A stretch of DNA of 64,000 nucleotides from Streptomyces sp. NBC_01498. GTDB taxonomy: Bacteria; Actinomycetota; Actinomycetes; Streptomycetales; Streptomycetaceae. The stretch's first letter is position 1; each line of letters opens with the position of its first letter. Location of the stretch: the NCBI RefSeq assembly GCF_036327775.1, contig NZ_CP109598.1:6801501-6865500 (forward strand). Reading direction: 5' to 3'. A program made the position numbers and the translations under genes. The notes beneath the pieces are model-generated. The model did no database searches, had not been told where the DNA came from, and saw only the letters and a list, made by a program, of their open reading frames with translations. Positions 53,602-63,399 of this stretch are shown one piece after another.

Positions 53602-55590
53602 GTGACGTCACTCCCGTACCTTCCGCCCCAAGGTCAACACGGCCCGGGGACCGGCCACATGATCGTGTGCGGCGACGACGCACTCAGCCACCGGCTGGCC
53701 GGTGAACTGCGCGAGGTGTACGGCGAGCGGGTCACCCTGGTCGTTCCGCCCGTACGCGCCGAGCGCCGCGACCCCGCGCCGCTCACCGGCCGGGGCCGGG
53801 CCTCCGCCCTCATCGGCCGCATGTCGGCGGTCATGGCCCGGACCTACGGCCCCGGGAGCGGCGACCCCGACGGCCGGCCCGGCGACCCCGGGCCCCCGCC
53901 GCTCATCGAGACACCGGAACTCGACAACGACGTCCTCGTCGCGGCCGGAGTGGCCGAGGCGGCGGCCCTCGCGCTCGTCCACGACGACGACGAGGTCAAC
54001 ATCCGGACCGCGCTGGCCGCCCGCCGCCTCAACCCCCGGCTGCGCCTCGTCATCAGGCTCTACAACCGCAAACTCGGCCAGCATCTCGAAGAACTCCTCG
54101 ACCAGGCGTCGGCCGTCGCCGTGCCCGGCCTGGACGTCGCCGCGCTCGACGCGTCCACCACCGTGCTCTCCGACGCAGACACCGCCGCCCCCGCGCTGGC
54201 GGCCACCGCCGTCGCCGGGACCAGCAAGATCGTCCGGGCCGGCGGACTGATGCTGCGGGCCGTGGAGCGCAACCCGCCGGGCCCCGGCGAGGTCGCCGAC
54301 CCCGGACTGTGCACCCTCGCCCTGCTGTCGTCCACCACCAACGACCCGGCGGGAGCGGAGGGTTCGGACAGCAGCGGGCACGACGGCCCCCGGCTGCTCC
54401 CCGACGACGCCAGCACGGCGGCGGCCACCGGCCGGGGCACCGTCGTCCTGGAGGCCGTCTCCCACGCGGGGGAGACGCAGCCGCGCCGCCGGACCACCGG
54501 GCGCGCCGCGCCGCTGGGCTCCCTGCTCTCCCGGCGGCTGCGCTGGTCGCTGGCGGGGATCGCCGCCGCCGTACTGGGCCTCGCCCTCGCCTCCTGGATC
54601 ACCTCCGACGAGGACCCGGCGCACGCGACGTACCTCGTGCTGCTCGACCTGTTCGCCATCGGAGACCCCGCGACCGGCGCGGACCTGAGCCGTCAGCTCA
54701 TCCAGCTCCTCTCCGGACTGGCCGGGTTGCTGCTGCTGCCGGTGCTGCTGGCCGCAGCCCTCGAAGCGCTCGGCACCTTCCGCAACGCCTCCGCCCTGCG
54801 CAGGCCGCCGCGCGGGCTCTCCGGACACATCGTGCTGCTCGGTCTCGGCAAGATCGGGAGCAGGGTCCTCGTACAACTGCGGGAACTCGGCATACCCGTG
54901 GTGTGCGTGGAGGAGGACCCCGAGGCCCGGGGCATCGCCCTCGCACGGAGCCTGCGGGTGCCCACCGTGGTCGGCGACGTGACCCAGGAGGGTGTCCTGG
55001 AGGCCGCCAAGGTGCACCGGGCGCACGCCCTCCTCGCGCTCACCAGCGTCGACATCACCAACCTCGAAGCCGCCCTGTACGCGCGGTCCGTCACACCGGA
55101 CCTCCGGGTCGCCCTGCGGGTGTACGACGACGAGTTCTCCACCGCCGTCTACCGGACGCTGCGCGCGGCCCATCCCCGGGGGCTCACCCGCAGCCGCAGT
55201 GTCTCCACGCTCGCCGCGCCCGCCTTCGCCATCGCCATGATGGGCCGTCAGATCCTCGGCGCGATCCCCGTCGAGCGCAAGGTGCTGCTGGTCGCCGCCC
55301 TCGACGTGGCCGGTCACCCGAGGCTCGAAGGGCGCACCGTCGCCGAGGTGTTCCGGCCGGGCGCCTGGCGGATCATCGCGCTCGACACCGCCGAGCCGGG
55401 CGACCGCCCGCCCGATCTCGCCGACATGCGGCGCGACGCGGACGAGGACGGCAGCGGCCTGGTCTGGGACCTGCGTCCGGGCTACGTCCTGCGCCCCCGG
55501 GACCGGGTCGTCCTCGCCGCCACCCGACGGGGCCTGGCCGAACTGATGGGCCGCCGGTCGACGGGGCACCGGCCACCGCCGGGGCCGTAG
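53602..55590 (+). CDS. Channel-like membrane protein with two RCK/TrkA-N domains
   Basis: 662 residues from a GTG at 53602. An N-terminal nucleotide-binding domain (HMIVCGDDALSHRLAGEL) comes first. A two-helix membrane hairpin follows (~313-332 and ~363-392) with FAIGDPATG between the helices, where potassium channels carry TVGYGD. The second TrkA-N/RCK domain is HIVLLGLGKIGSRVLVQLRE, then VEEDPEARG and VPTVVGDVTQEGVL. It is most like CASTOR/RCK-gated cation channels with an altered filter. Start is uncertain because no strong Shine-Dalgarno is seen. Confidence 0.8.
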   Translation: MTSLPYLPPQGQHGPGTGHMIVCGDDALSHRLAGELREVYGERVTLVVPPVRAERRDPAPLTGRGRASALIGRMSAVMARTYGPGSGDPDGRPGDPGPPPLIETPELDNDVLVAAGVAEAAALALVHDDDEVNIRTALAARRLNPRLRLVIRLYNRKLGQHLEELLDQASAVAVPGLDVAALDASTTVLSDADTAAPALAATAVAGTSKIVRAGGLMLRAVERNPPGPGEVADPGLCTLALLSSTTNDPAGAEGSDSSGHDGPRLLPDDASTAAATGRGTVVLEAVSHAGETQPRRRTTGRAAPLGSLLSRRLRWSLAGIAAAVLGLALASWITSDEDPAHATYLVLLDLFAIGDPATGADLSRQLIQLLSGLAGLLLLPVLLAAALEALGTFRNASALRRPPRGLSGHIVLLGLGKIGSRVLVQLRELGIPVVCVEEDPEARGIALARSLRVPTVVGDVTQEGVLEAAKVHRAHALLALTSVDITNLEAALYARSVTPDLRVALRVYDDEFSTAVYRTLRAAHPRGLTRSRSVSTLAAPAFAIAMMGRQILGAIPVERKVLLVAALDVAGHPRLEGRTVAEVFRPGAWRIIALDTAEPGDRPPDLADMRRDADEDGSGLVWDLRPGYVLRPRDRVVLAATRRGLAELMGRRSTGHRPPPGP

Positions 55591-55663
55591 GTCCTGCCGG
55601 ACACGTCCTGGCGCCCGTCCGCGCGCCCGTCCACGCGCCAGTCCGCGCGCGCCCGTCCGGGCG

Positions 55664-57220
55664 TCACACCACGCCGGGCGCGCCCGGCGTGGCGAGGACC
55701 GCTTCCAGGGTGTCGGCCTCCGACGCCGGTTTGTCCTCGCGGTGGCGCAGCACCCGCGCGAACCGCGGCGTCACCCCCGCCGGGTAGCGCGACGAGCGCT
55801 GGAGCCCGTCGTACGCGATCTCCACCACCAGCTCCGGGCGCACCCGCACCGTGAAACCGTCGTCCGACACGGCGAGTTCGCGCAGCCGCGCCGTCTGCCA
55901 CTCCAGCATGGCGTCGGTGAGGCCCTTGAACGTCTTGCCCAGCATCACGAACGAGCCGTCCGGCCCCCGGGCGCCCAGATGCAGATTGGACAGCCGTCCG
56001 GTGCGCCTGCCGTGGCCCCACTCGGCGGCCAGCACCACGAGATCCAGCGTGTGGACCGGCTTGACCTTCACCCACCCCGCGCCGCGCCGTCCCGCGCTGT
56101 ACGGGGTGCCGAGCGCCTTGACCACGACGCCCTCGTGCCCCCGGTCGAGGGTCGCCCGCGCGAACTCCTCCGCCTCCGCGAGGGCCGCGGCCTCCGCCCC
56201 CTCCCGGGGAGCCACCACCACCCGCCGCACCCGCATCGGCGCGGGCACCAGCCGGTCCAGCACCGAACGGCGCCCGGCGTACGGCAGGTCCAGCAGATCC
56301 TCGCCGTCGGCGGCGAGGACGTCGAAGAAGACCGGCGACAGCGGCAGGGCGACCGCCGCCGTCGTCACGTCGGTACGGGAGCCGACCCGCCCCGCGACCT
56401 CCTGGAACGGGCGCGGCCTGCCGTCCCCGCCCAGCGCGACGACCTCCCCGTCCAGGATGAAACGGTCACCGTCCAGCGCCAGCGCGGCGCGCGTCAGCTC
56501 GGGCAGCCGGTCCGTGATGTCGTCCAGGGTCCGGGTGTGGACCCGTACGGAGTCACCCTCCCGGTGGACCTGCACCCGGATCCCGTCCAGCTTCTCCTCC
56601 ACCGCGCACGGCCCCAGCCGTTCCACCGCCTCCGCCACACTGCCCGCCGACCCGGCGAGCATCGGGAGCACCGGCCGCCCCACGGTCAGCCGGAACCCGG
56701 CCAGCGCGCCGGGCCCCTCCGCCAGCAGCCGCTCGGCGACACGCTGGAGCGAGCCCGCCAGCATCACGGCCCGCCGTACGGCGGCGGGCGGCGCCCCGGT
56801 CGCCCGCGCCAGGGCCTCCACGGCGACCGCGTCCAGCGCCCCCTGCCGCACCTCACCGGAGAGCAGGGCGATCAGGAACCGCTGCTCCTCCCCGGTGGCC
56901 GCGCCCAGCAGCGCCTCCACCAGCCGCCGCCGCTCGGCCACCGAACCGGGACCGGAGACGCCCGCGAGCGCGGTGACCGCGCCGTCCGCCGCGCGGACGG
57001 TCAGCGTGGCCGTGGCCGCGGGCGCGACAGGGTCCTTCAGGATCTGCCGGCCGACACCGATACGGCCCTGGGGCAGCCGTCCCGCCAGCCAGGGAATGAC
57101 GACCGGCACGTCGTCGGGCCCGGCCGCCCGGAAGAGGTCGGCCAGCAGGGAGATCTTCCGGGACCGCGCCGAGGTGGTGGCGACCTCCCGTGAGACATGG
57201 GCGAGCGTGGCCAGCAGCAT
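55664..57220 (-). CDS. ATP-dependent DNA ligase (LigB type)
   Basis: 518 residues from ATG 57220 (MLLATLAHVSREVATTSARS). An N-terminal DNA-binding domain of ~180 residues precedes the adenylation domain with VEEKLDGIRVQVH, whose Lys210 accepts AMP, then ILDGEVVAL, FFDVLAADG and HEGVVVKALG. WVKVKPVHTLDLVVLAAEWG begins the OB domain, ending near GVTPRFARVLRHREDKP. Such ligases seal nicks in repair and resemble archaeal/eukaryal ligase I in layout. Second ATP-dependent ligase of the window. Confidence 0.94.
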   Translation of the reverse strand: MLLATLAHVSREVATTSARSRKISLLADLFRAAGPDDVPVVIPWLAGRLPQGRIGVGRQILKDPVAPAATATLTVRAADGAVTALAGVSGPGSVAERRRLVEALLGAATGEEQRFLIALLSGEVRQGALDAVAVEALARATGAPPAAVRRAVMLAGSLQRVAERLLAEGPGALAGFRLTVGRPVLPMLAGSAGSVAEAVERLGPCAVEEKLDGIRVQVHREGDSVRVHTRTLDDITDRLPELTRAALALDGDRFILDGEVVALGGDGRPRPFQEVAGRVGSRTDVTTAAVALPLSPVFFDVLAADGEDLLDLPYAGRRSVLDRLVPAPMRVRRVVVAPREGAEAAALAEAEEFARATLDRGHEGVVVKALGTPYSAGRRGAGWVKVKPVHTLDLVVLAAEWGHGRRTGRLSNLHLGARGPDGSFVMLGKTFKGLTDAMLEWQTARLRELAVSDDGFTVRVRPELVVEIAYDGLQRSSRYPAGVTPRFARVLRHREDKPASEADTLEAVLATPGAPGVV

Positions 57221-57289
57221 GCGTCCATCGTGCAACGCGCGGACCGGGGGCGCGAGGTACGACCTGGTCATCCCCCGGGGCACGCGGTG

Positions 57290-58972
57290 TCAGCGTTTGA
57301 CGCGGTTGCGGACCGCGAGGGCCGCCAGGCCCAGGAGCACGGGCTCGCTCACCCGGGAGGCCATCTCGATGTAGCCGCCGGCGGTGGTCAGGTCCTGGCC
57401 GGAGGAGCGGAAGACCACCGAGTTGAGAGTGACGTTCAGCGCCTTCTCCAGGCGCTCGCCGGTGAAGGTGTCGCCCCGGGGGTTCTCCGGGTCGGCCTTG
57501 TCCATCTCGAAGGTGACCTTTCCGCCGCCCGCCGGCACGGTCCCGGTGATCTCCTGCTTCGGGGACTCCTCCGGCAGGCCGAAGGCCATCAGCAGCGTCA
57601 CCGTGACGAGCATCGCGAGCGCGAGCCAGGCCAGGGCGCGCACGGCACGGAGCCCGTAGCCGGACAGTGCCCAGTGGACGGTCAGCAGGAGGCGTTCGAC
57701 GAGGAAGGTGCCGTCCCTGTCGTGGCGGCGCATCTCGCACTCGCCGAAGTAGAAGTCGGCCGCGCCGGGCTCGTTCTTGCCGTCCTCCAGGGACTTGCGC
57801 AGCTGCCGGTACAGGGCGGCGAGCGCGGCCGGGCGCAGCTCCGGCGTGTCCCTGGGCGCGTCGGCGGGCAGCGCCGTCCAGCCGTGGGCGCGCCGCGCCG
57901 AGCGGGCCCGCCAGTGGTGTTCCTCGATCAGGGCGCGCCGGCGGCTCCACCGCCAGGGGAACCGCCGCCACCAGCCGGTGGGCGCGGTGGCGAAGGTGCA
58001 CCAGCCGTCCACCCGGAGGCCGTCGAGATGGACGGCCCCGGCGAACCGGCAGCCGCTCAGGTCGATGTCGTGCAGGGCCAGCAGCGCGGTGTCGACGCCG
58101 CTCACCGAGGTGAGCCGCACCCCGTGGTCCCGGCCGGCCAGCGCGGTCTCGGACAGCGGATCGTCCAGGTGGGGGGAGACGAAGGGGGTGCCGTGCGCGG
58201 TGACCACCAGCGGGTACTCCAGGACCGCGTCGCTCAGGTCGAGGGAGGCGTAGCGCAGCCGTAACGCGGCCTTCGGCGCCCAGCGGGCCCGGCGCAGGCT
58301 CACCGCGCGGGCGGCTATCTCCAGGGTGACCGGCGCGCCGAACACCGCGCCGTCCAGATCGACCGCCCCGTCGCACAGCAGCGGGCCCAGTTCCGAGGTG
58401 GCCTCGAACCGCGCCTCGCCGAACGTGGTGTCGGCCTCGAAGACCGCCCCGAGGAACAGGGCGTTCCCCCGGAAGACCGTCCCGTCGAACCGGGCGCCGC
58501 CCGAGAAGGCCGCCTCGCGGAACCTGGCCTCGCCCTCGAACACCGCGCCGCCGAACCGGGCGGTCTCCGTGAAGTCGGCCCCGCCGAACCGGGCGCCGCC
58601 GGTGAAGACCGCGTCGTCGAACGAGGCCCGGCCGGTGAGGTCCGCCCCGGAGAAGTTGGCGTCGCCGGTGAACCTCGCCCCGTTGAAACGGGCGTTGCCG
58701 AGGCGGGGATGCCGGGTGACCTGGTCGCGCAGCGCGTCGAGCAGCCGGTCCAGGAGGCTCGTACTGAAGGAGGTACCGCGATGGTCGATGTCGGCGCCGG
58801 GCGACAGGGCGGCCAGGTGGGCGGCCCGGTCGGTCTCCTCCAGATGGGCCAGGCACGCGGTGCGGCGGGCCACCCGGACCCCGCGGCAGCCCACCGGGTC
58901 CGTGACGCCGGCGCCCCGCGCGCAGTGCGGCCAGGCCGGGGGCCGGGAAGGATCGGAGCTCGGGTACGTCAT
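57290..58972 (-). CDS. Pentapeptide-repeat membrane protein
   Basis: 560 residues. After a Cys-containing N-terminus, residues ~95-205 carry about 20 tandem five-residue units of the ARFxG/ADFxx type (NARFNGARFTG, GARFGGADFTE and so on), forming a right-handed beta-helix. A helical middle follows with FYFGECEMRRHDRDG. The C-terminus has a membrane helix (LAWLALAMLVTVTLLMAFGL), an extracellular loop of ~70 residues, and a second weaker helix. It resembles ion-channel-like pentapeptide proteins. Divergent from the TPR kinase. Confidence 0.82.
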   Translation of the reverse strand: MTYPSSDPSRPPAWPHCARGAGVTDPVGCRGVRVARRTACLAHLEETDRAAHLAALSPGADIDHRGTSFSTSLLDRLLDALRDQVTRHPRLGNARFNGARFTGDANFSGADLTGRASFDDAVFTGGARFGGADFTETARFGGAVFEGEARFREAAFSGGARFDGTVFRGNALFLGAVFEADTTFGEARFEATSELGPLLCDGAVDLDGAVFGAPVTLEIAARAVSLRRARWAPKAALRLRYASLDLSDAVLEYPLVVTAHGTPFVSPHLDDPLSETALAGRDHGVRLTSVSGVDTALLALHDIDLSGCRFAGAVHLDGLRVDGWCTFATAPTGWWRRFPWRWSRRRALIEEHHWRARSARRAHGWTALPADAPRDTPELRPAALAALYRQLRKSLEDGKNEPGAADFYFGECEMRRHDRDGTFLVERLLLTVHWALSGYGLRAVRALAWLALAMLVTVTLLMAFGLPEESPKQEITGTVPAGGGKVTFEMDKADPENPRGDTFTGERLEKALNVTLNSVVFRSSGQDLTTAGGYIEMASRVSEPVLLGLAALAVRNRVKR

Positions 58973-59052
58973 GTCCGGAGGACGCCTCCCGACACCCCGT
59001 CGGTTTCCGCCCGTTCTCCTTCCGCCTCTCCTCCCTCTCCTCCCCGTCTCGA

Positions 59053-59098
<46 letters not shown>

Positions 59099-59252
59099 GC
59101 GTCGGTGACGACCCGGCCGGTCCACACGTCCCCGCCGCACACCTCCGCGCACGGGAACCCGGGGCGTCGGGCTGCCCCCCGGCGCGGCCGGGCGGCCATA
59201 CTGGACGGGCCGGGGAGGGCGCGCAGCGAGGTGACGGGGGCGACAGCGGGCA

Positions 59253-61532
59253 ATGGCGGAAACGAGTCTGATCCAGGGCCGGTACCGATTGCTCGATCTG
59301 ATCGGGCGCGGCGGCATGGGCGAGGTGTGGCGGGCCCGGGACGAGTCGCTCGGCCGGCACGTCGCCGTCAAATGCCTCAAGCCGCTCGGTCCGCAGCAGG
59401 ATCGGTCGTTCACCCGCGTCCTGCGCGAACGGTTCCGCCGTGAGGCGCGCGTCGCCGCCGCCCTCCAGCACCGGGGCGTCACCGTCGTCCACGACTTCGG
59501 CGAACACGACGGCGTGCTCTACCTCGTCATGGAACTGCTCGAAGGCCGCAACCTCAGCCAGCTGCTGGAGGACAACGGGCGGGGCAGGCTCCCGGTGCCG
59601 GACGTCGTGGACATCGCCGAGCAGGTCGCGGACGCCCTCGCGTACACCCACGAACAGGGCATCGTGCACCGGGACCTGAAGCCCGCCAACATCATGCGGC
59701 TGGCCGACGGCGCCGTGAAGATCTGCGACTTCGGCATCGCCCGGCTCGGCCACGACATCGGCTTCACCTCCAAGCTCACCGGCACCGGCATCGCCATGGG
59801 CACCCCGCACTACATGTCGCCCGAGCAGATCGGCGGCGGCCACATCGACCACCGCAGCGATCTCTACTCCCTGGGCTGTGTGCTGTACGAGATCACCACC
59901 GGCGCCCCGCCCTTCGACCAGGACGACGCCTGGGCCGTCCTGCTCGGCCACCGCGACACCACACCGCGCCCGCTGCGCAGCCGCCGCTCCGACGTGCCCG
60001 AGTTCCTCGACGGGATCGTGCGCGACCTGCTGGCCAAGACACCCGACGAGCGCCCGCCGGACGCCACCGCCCTCCGGCACCGGATCATCGCGGCCCGGTC
60101 CCTGGCCGAACGGCCCGGCGGGCAGGGGCGGCCACCGGGCCCGCCCACCCTCGCCCACCCGCCGTCGGCGGCCGGCTCCCCCTCCCACGGGCCCGGCGGC
60201 GCCGACCCCCGGCTGCCCGCCTGGACGTACGGCATGACCATCGGCCGCCTGGCGACCGGCTCCCTCACCCGGCGGACCGCGCAGCCCGACCCCGCGGCGG
60301 GCCTCACCGGCGAATGGACCACCCCGTCGGGACCGGCCGGTCCCGCCTCCGCCGGACCCCGCCGCCCCGAGCGCCCCACCCCGTCGCCCGAGCAGATCGC
60401 CGTGCTCAACAGCAGACACAGCGCCGGCCTCAGCCTGGGCCGGCTCGGCCGCTGGGACGAGGCGGGCGAGGTGCACCGCGCGGTCGCGGCCGAGCGTGAG
60501 CACACGCTGGGCCCCGACCACCCCGACACCCTCGGCAGCCGCTACGAGGTGGGTTTCACGCTCAGCCGCACCGGCCGCACGGCGGACGCGCTGCGGGAGT
60601 TCGTCCGGGTCGCGGAGGGCCGCGAACGCACACTGGGCGCCGACCACCCGGACACCCTGGCCGCGCGCCAGGAGACCGCGTACGTCCTCGGACAGCTCGG
60701 CCGGCACTTCGAGGCGCACGAGGTGTACGCGGCGGTCCTCGCCTCCCGCCAGCGCACCATGGGCGCCGACCACCCCGACACCCTGCGCTGCCGCCACAAC
60801 CTGGCCTTCAACCTCAGCAGGCTCGGCCGGATCGAGGACTCGTACCGGACGGCGCTCGACGTGGCGCGGGCGCGCACCCGGGTGCTGGGCGCCACCCACC
60901 CCGACACCCTGGTCACCCGGTACGAGGTGGCCTACGCGCTCGGCACGCTCGGCCGCTGGACGGAGGCGCTCCGGACGTACCGCGAGGTCGCCGCCGGCCG
61001 CGCCCAGGCCCTCGGCGGCGACCACCCCGACACCCTGGCGGCGCGCTACGAGGTCGGCATCAGCCTCGGCCGGCTCGGCCGCAGCACCGAGGCCCTGGAG
61101 CTCTACCGGGAACTGGTCGGGGACCGCGCCCGGGTGCACGGCCCCACCGACCCCGAGACGCTGCGCGCCCGGCACGGGCTCGGGGTGAATCTCGGCCGCC
61201 TCGCCCGCTGGGAGGAGGCCCTGGCGGAGTCGCGCGACGTGTGCGCGATCCGGGAACGCGTCCTGGGGCCCGACCATCCGGACACCCTCGTCAGCCGCCG
61301 CGAGGTCGCCGTGGGCCTCGGCTGGCTGGGCCGCTGGTCCGACGCGCTGACGGTCTACCGGGCGGTCGCGGAGTCCCGCGAACGTGTCCTCGGCCCGGAC
61401 CACCCCGACGCCCTCGCCAGCCGCAACGACGAGGCGCACTGTCTCGAACAACTCGGGCGCGGCGCCGAGGCGGTGGAGCTCTACCGCAGGGTGGCGGCCC
61501 TGCGCCGGCAGCGGGAGGCCGGGCGGCGCTGA
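59253..61532 (+). CDS. Ser/Thr protein kinase with C-terminal TPR repeats
   Basis: 759 residues. The kinase domain (~10-275) is complete: IGRGGMGEVWRA (Gly-loop), VAVKCLK (Lys), IVHRDLKPANIM, ICDFGIARLG and GTPHYMSPEQI. A Pro/Gly-rich linker (~285-385) follows. Nine 42-residue TPR units each ending in a variant of LGxDHPDTL make the C-terminus; the last is truncated. Unlike PknB there is no membrane helix or PASTA domain. The TPR array probably binds partner proteins. The repeats are of the kinesin-light-chain type. Confidence 0.95.
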   Translation: MAETSLIQGRYRLLDLIGRGGMGEVWRARDESLGRHVAVKCLKPLGPQQDRSFTRVLRERFRREARVAAALQHRGVTVVHDFGEHDGVLYLVMELLEGRNLSQLLEDNGRGRLPVPDVVDIAEQVADALAYTHEQGIVHRDLKPANIMRLADGAVKICDFGIARLGHDIGFTSKLTGTGIAMGTPHYMSPEQIGGGHIDHRSDLYSLGCVLYEITTGAPPFDQDDAWAVLLGHRDTTPRPLRSRRSDVPEFLDGIVRDLLAKTPDERPPDATALRHRIIAARSLAERPGGQGRPPGPPTLAHPPSAAGSPSHGPGGADPRLPAWTYGMTIGRLATGSLTRRTAQPDPAAGLTGEWTTPSGPAGPASAGPRRPERPTPSPEQIAVLNSRHSAGLSLGRLGRWDEAGEVHRAVAAEREHTLGPDHPDTLGSRYEVGFTLSRTGRTADALREFVRVAEGRERTLGADHPDTLAARQETAYVLGQLGRHFEAHEVYAAVLASRQRTMGADHPDTLRCRHNLAFNLSRLGRIEDSYRTALDVARARTRVLGATHPDTLVTRYEVAYALGTLGRWTEALRTYREVAAGRAQALGGDHPDTLAARYEVGISLGRLGRSTEALELYRELVGDRARVHGPTDPETLRARHGLGVNLGRLARWEEALAESRDVCAIRERVLGPDHPDTLVSRREVAVGLGWLGRWSDALTVYRAVAESRERVLGPDHPDALASRNDEAHCLEQLGRGAEAVELYRRVAALRRQREAGRR

Positions 61533-61625
61533 GCCGGCCCGGGTCCGCGCGGGGCCCCGGGCGCGACGCCGTGAACGGGCGGGGACGGGGTCCCGTACGG
61601 GCGGCAAACGTGTTAATCAAGAGCC

Positions 61626-63215
61626 ATGCCCGCACTCGCCTCTCCCACCCGCACCTCCTACGACGCCGTGATCGTCGGCGGCGGCCACAACGGACTGGTC
61701 GCCGCCGCCTATCTCGCCGGAGCCGGACACACCGTCCTCGTCCTGGAGCGCCTCGGCCACACCGGCGGGGCCGCCGTCTCCACCCGCCCCTTCGCCGGGG
61801 TCGACGCCCGGCTCTCCCGCTACTCGTACCTGGTGTCGCTGCTGCCGGACAAGATCGTGGACGAACTGGGGCTGCGGTTCGCCGTACGCAAGCGCACCGT
61901 CTCCTCCTACACACCGGCCGTGCGTGACGGCAGGCCGACCGGGCTGCTGGTGGGCGGCGGCGCCGACCGCACCCGCGCGTCGTTCGCCGCGCTGACCGGG
62001 GGCGACAGCGAGTACGCGGCCTGGCAGGAGTTCTACGCCGCCACCGCCCGGGTCGCCGAGCGCGTCTTCCCGACGCTCACCGAACCCCTGCCCGCCCACG
62101 ACGAGTTGCGCGCCCGGATCGACGACGAAGCCGCCTGGCGGATGCTCTTCGAGGAGCCGATCGGCGTCGCGATCGAGGAGCGGTTCCGTGACGACCTCGT
62201 ACGGGGCGTCGTCCTCACCGACGCGCTGATCGGCACCTTCGCCGACGCCCACGACCCGTCCCTGCTCCAGAACCGCTGCTTCCTCTACCACGTGGTGGGC
62301 GGCGGCACCGGCGACTGGGACGTGCCGGTGGGCGGCATGGGCGCGTTCACCGACGCGCTCGCCGGCGCGGCCCGCGCGGCCGGGGCGGAGATCGTCACCG
62401 GCCACGAGGCGACCCGCGTCGAGACCGACGGCGCGCGCGCCGAGGTCACCTTCCGTACGGAGGACGGCGGCACCGGCACCGTCGCCGCGCGCCATGTGCT
62501 GGTGAACGCGTCCCCGCAGGCGCTCGCCGCCCTGCTCGGCGCCACCCCGCCCGCGCCCCCGGCCGAGGGCGCCCAGCTGAAGGTCAACATGCTGCTGCGG
62601 CGGCTGCCGAGGCTGCGGGACCGGGGCGTCGACCCGCGCGAGGCGTTCGCGGGGACGTTCCACATCGCCGAGGGGTACGGGCAGTTGGCGACGGCGTACG
62701 AGGAGGCGGCCGGTGGCCGGCCGCCGTCGGCGCCCCCGTCCGAGATCTACTGCCACTCGCTGACGGACCCGTCGATCCTGGGCCCCGAGCTGGCCGGGGA
62801 GGGCTACCAGACGCTCACCCTCTTCGGACTGCACACGCCCGCGCGGCTGTTCACGGAGGACAACGACGCCGCGCGCGACGCGCTGCTCAAGGCGACCCTG
62901 AACCAGCTCGACGCGCACCTGGACGAGCCGATCGCCGACTGTCTCGCCGTGGACGCGGACGGGCGGCCCTGCATCGAGGCGAAGACGCCCCTGGATCTCG
63001 AACGCGACCTGCGGCTGCCCGGCGGCCACATCTTCCACCGGGATCTCGCCTTCCCCTACGCCACGCCGGACACCGGCCGGTGGGGCGTGGAGACGGCGCA
63101 CGCGAACGTACTGCTGTGCGGCGCGGGCGCCGTGCGCGGCGGCGGCGTCAGCGGCGTACCCGGGCACAACGCCGCGATGGCCGTGCTGGAGCGGGAGCGT
63201 ACGGCCGCGCGCTGA
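61626..63215 (+). CDS. Phytoene desaturase-like FAD/NAD(P) oxidoreductase
   Basis: 529 residues. The FAD-binding motif is [21 protein letters not shown], followed by [34 protein letters not shown] and the C-terminal [22 protein letters not shown] are the other family landmarks, as in PYROXD2-like proteins. No carotenoid genes are near, so it probably acts on another substrate. AACGTGTTAAT just upstream is A/T-rich for this DNA. Confidence 0.9.
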   Translation: MPALASPTRTSYDAVIVGGGHNGLVAAAYLAGAGHTVLVLERLGHTGGAAVSTRPFAGVDARLSRYSYLVSLLPDKIVDELGLRFAVRKRTVSSYTPAVRDGRPTGLLVGGGADRTRASFAALTGGDSEYAAWQEFYAATARVAERVFPTLTEPLPAHDELRARIDDEAAWRMLFEEPIGVAIEERFRDDLVRGVVLTDALIGTFADAHDPSLLQNRCFLYHVVGGGTGDWDVPVGGMGAFTDALAGAARAAGAEIVTGHEATRVETDGARAEVTFRTEDGGTGTVAARHVLVNASPQALAALLGATPPAPPAEGAQLKVNMLLRRLPRLRDRGVDPREAFAGTFHIAEGYGQLATAYEEAAGGRPPSAPPSEIYCHSLTDPSILGPELAGEGYQTLTLFGLHTPARLFTEDNDAARDALLKATLNQLDAHLDEPIADCLAVDADGRPCIEAKTPLDLERDLRLPGGHIFHRDLAFPYATPDTGRWGVETAHANVLLCGAGAVRGGGVSGVPGHNAAMAVLERERTAAR

Positions 63216-63399
63216 CTCCCGGGGACCGCCGCCGGCCTCCCCGGCACCGGTTCCTGACGGGCCGGACGGCCGCCGTGCCGTCCGGCCCGATTGCCGCTCG
63301 GCCGTCCGGCCGGTGGCCCGTTTCCCCTCGAAGGCCGCCGGGTACACGGACCCGGCGTCAGCGGCGCGGAAGGCGCTGCCGCCAGCGAGGAGGCAGACC

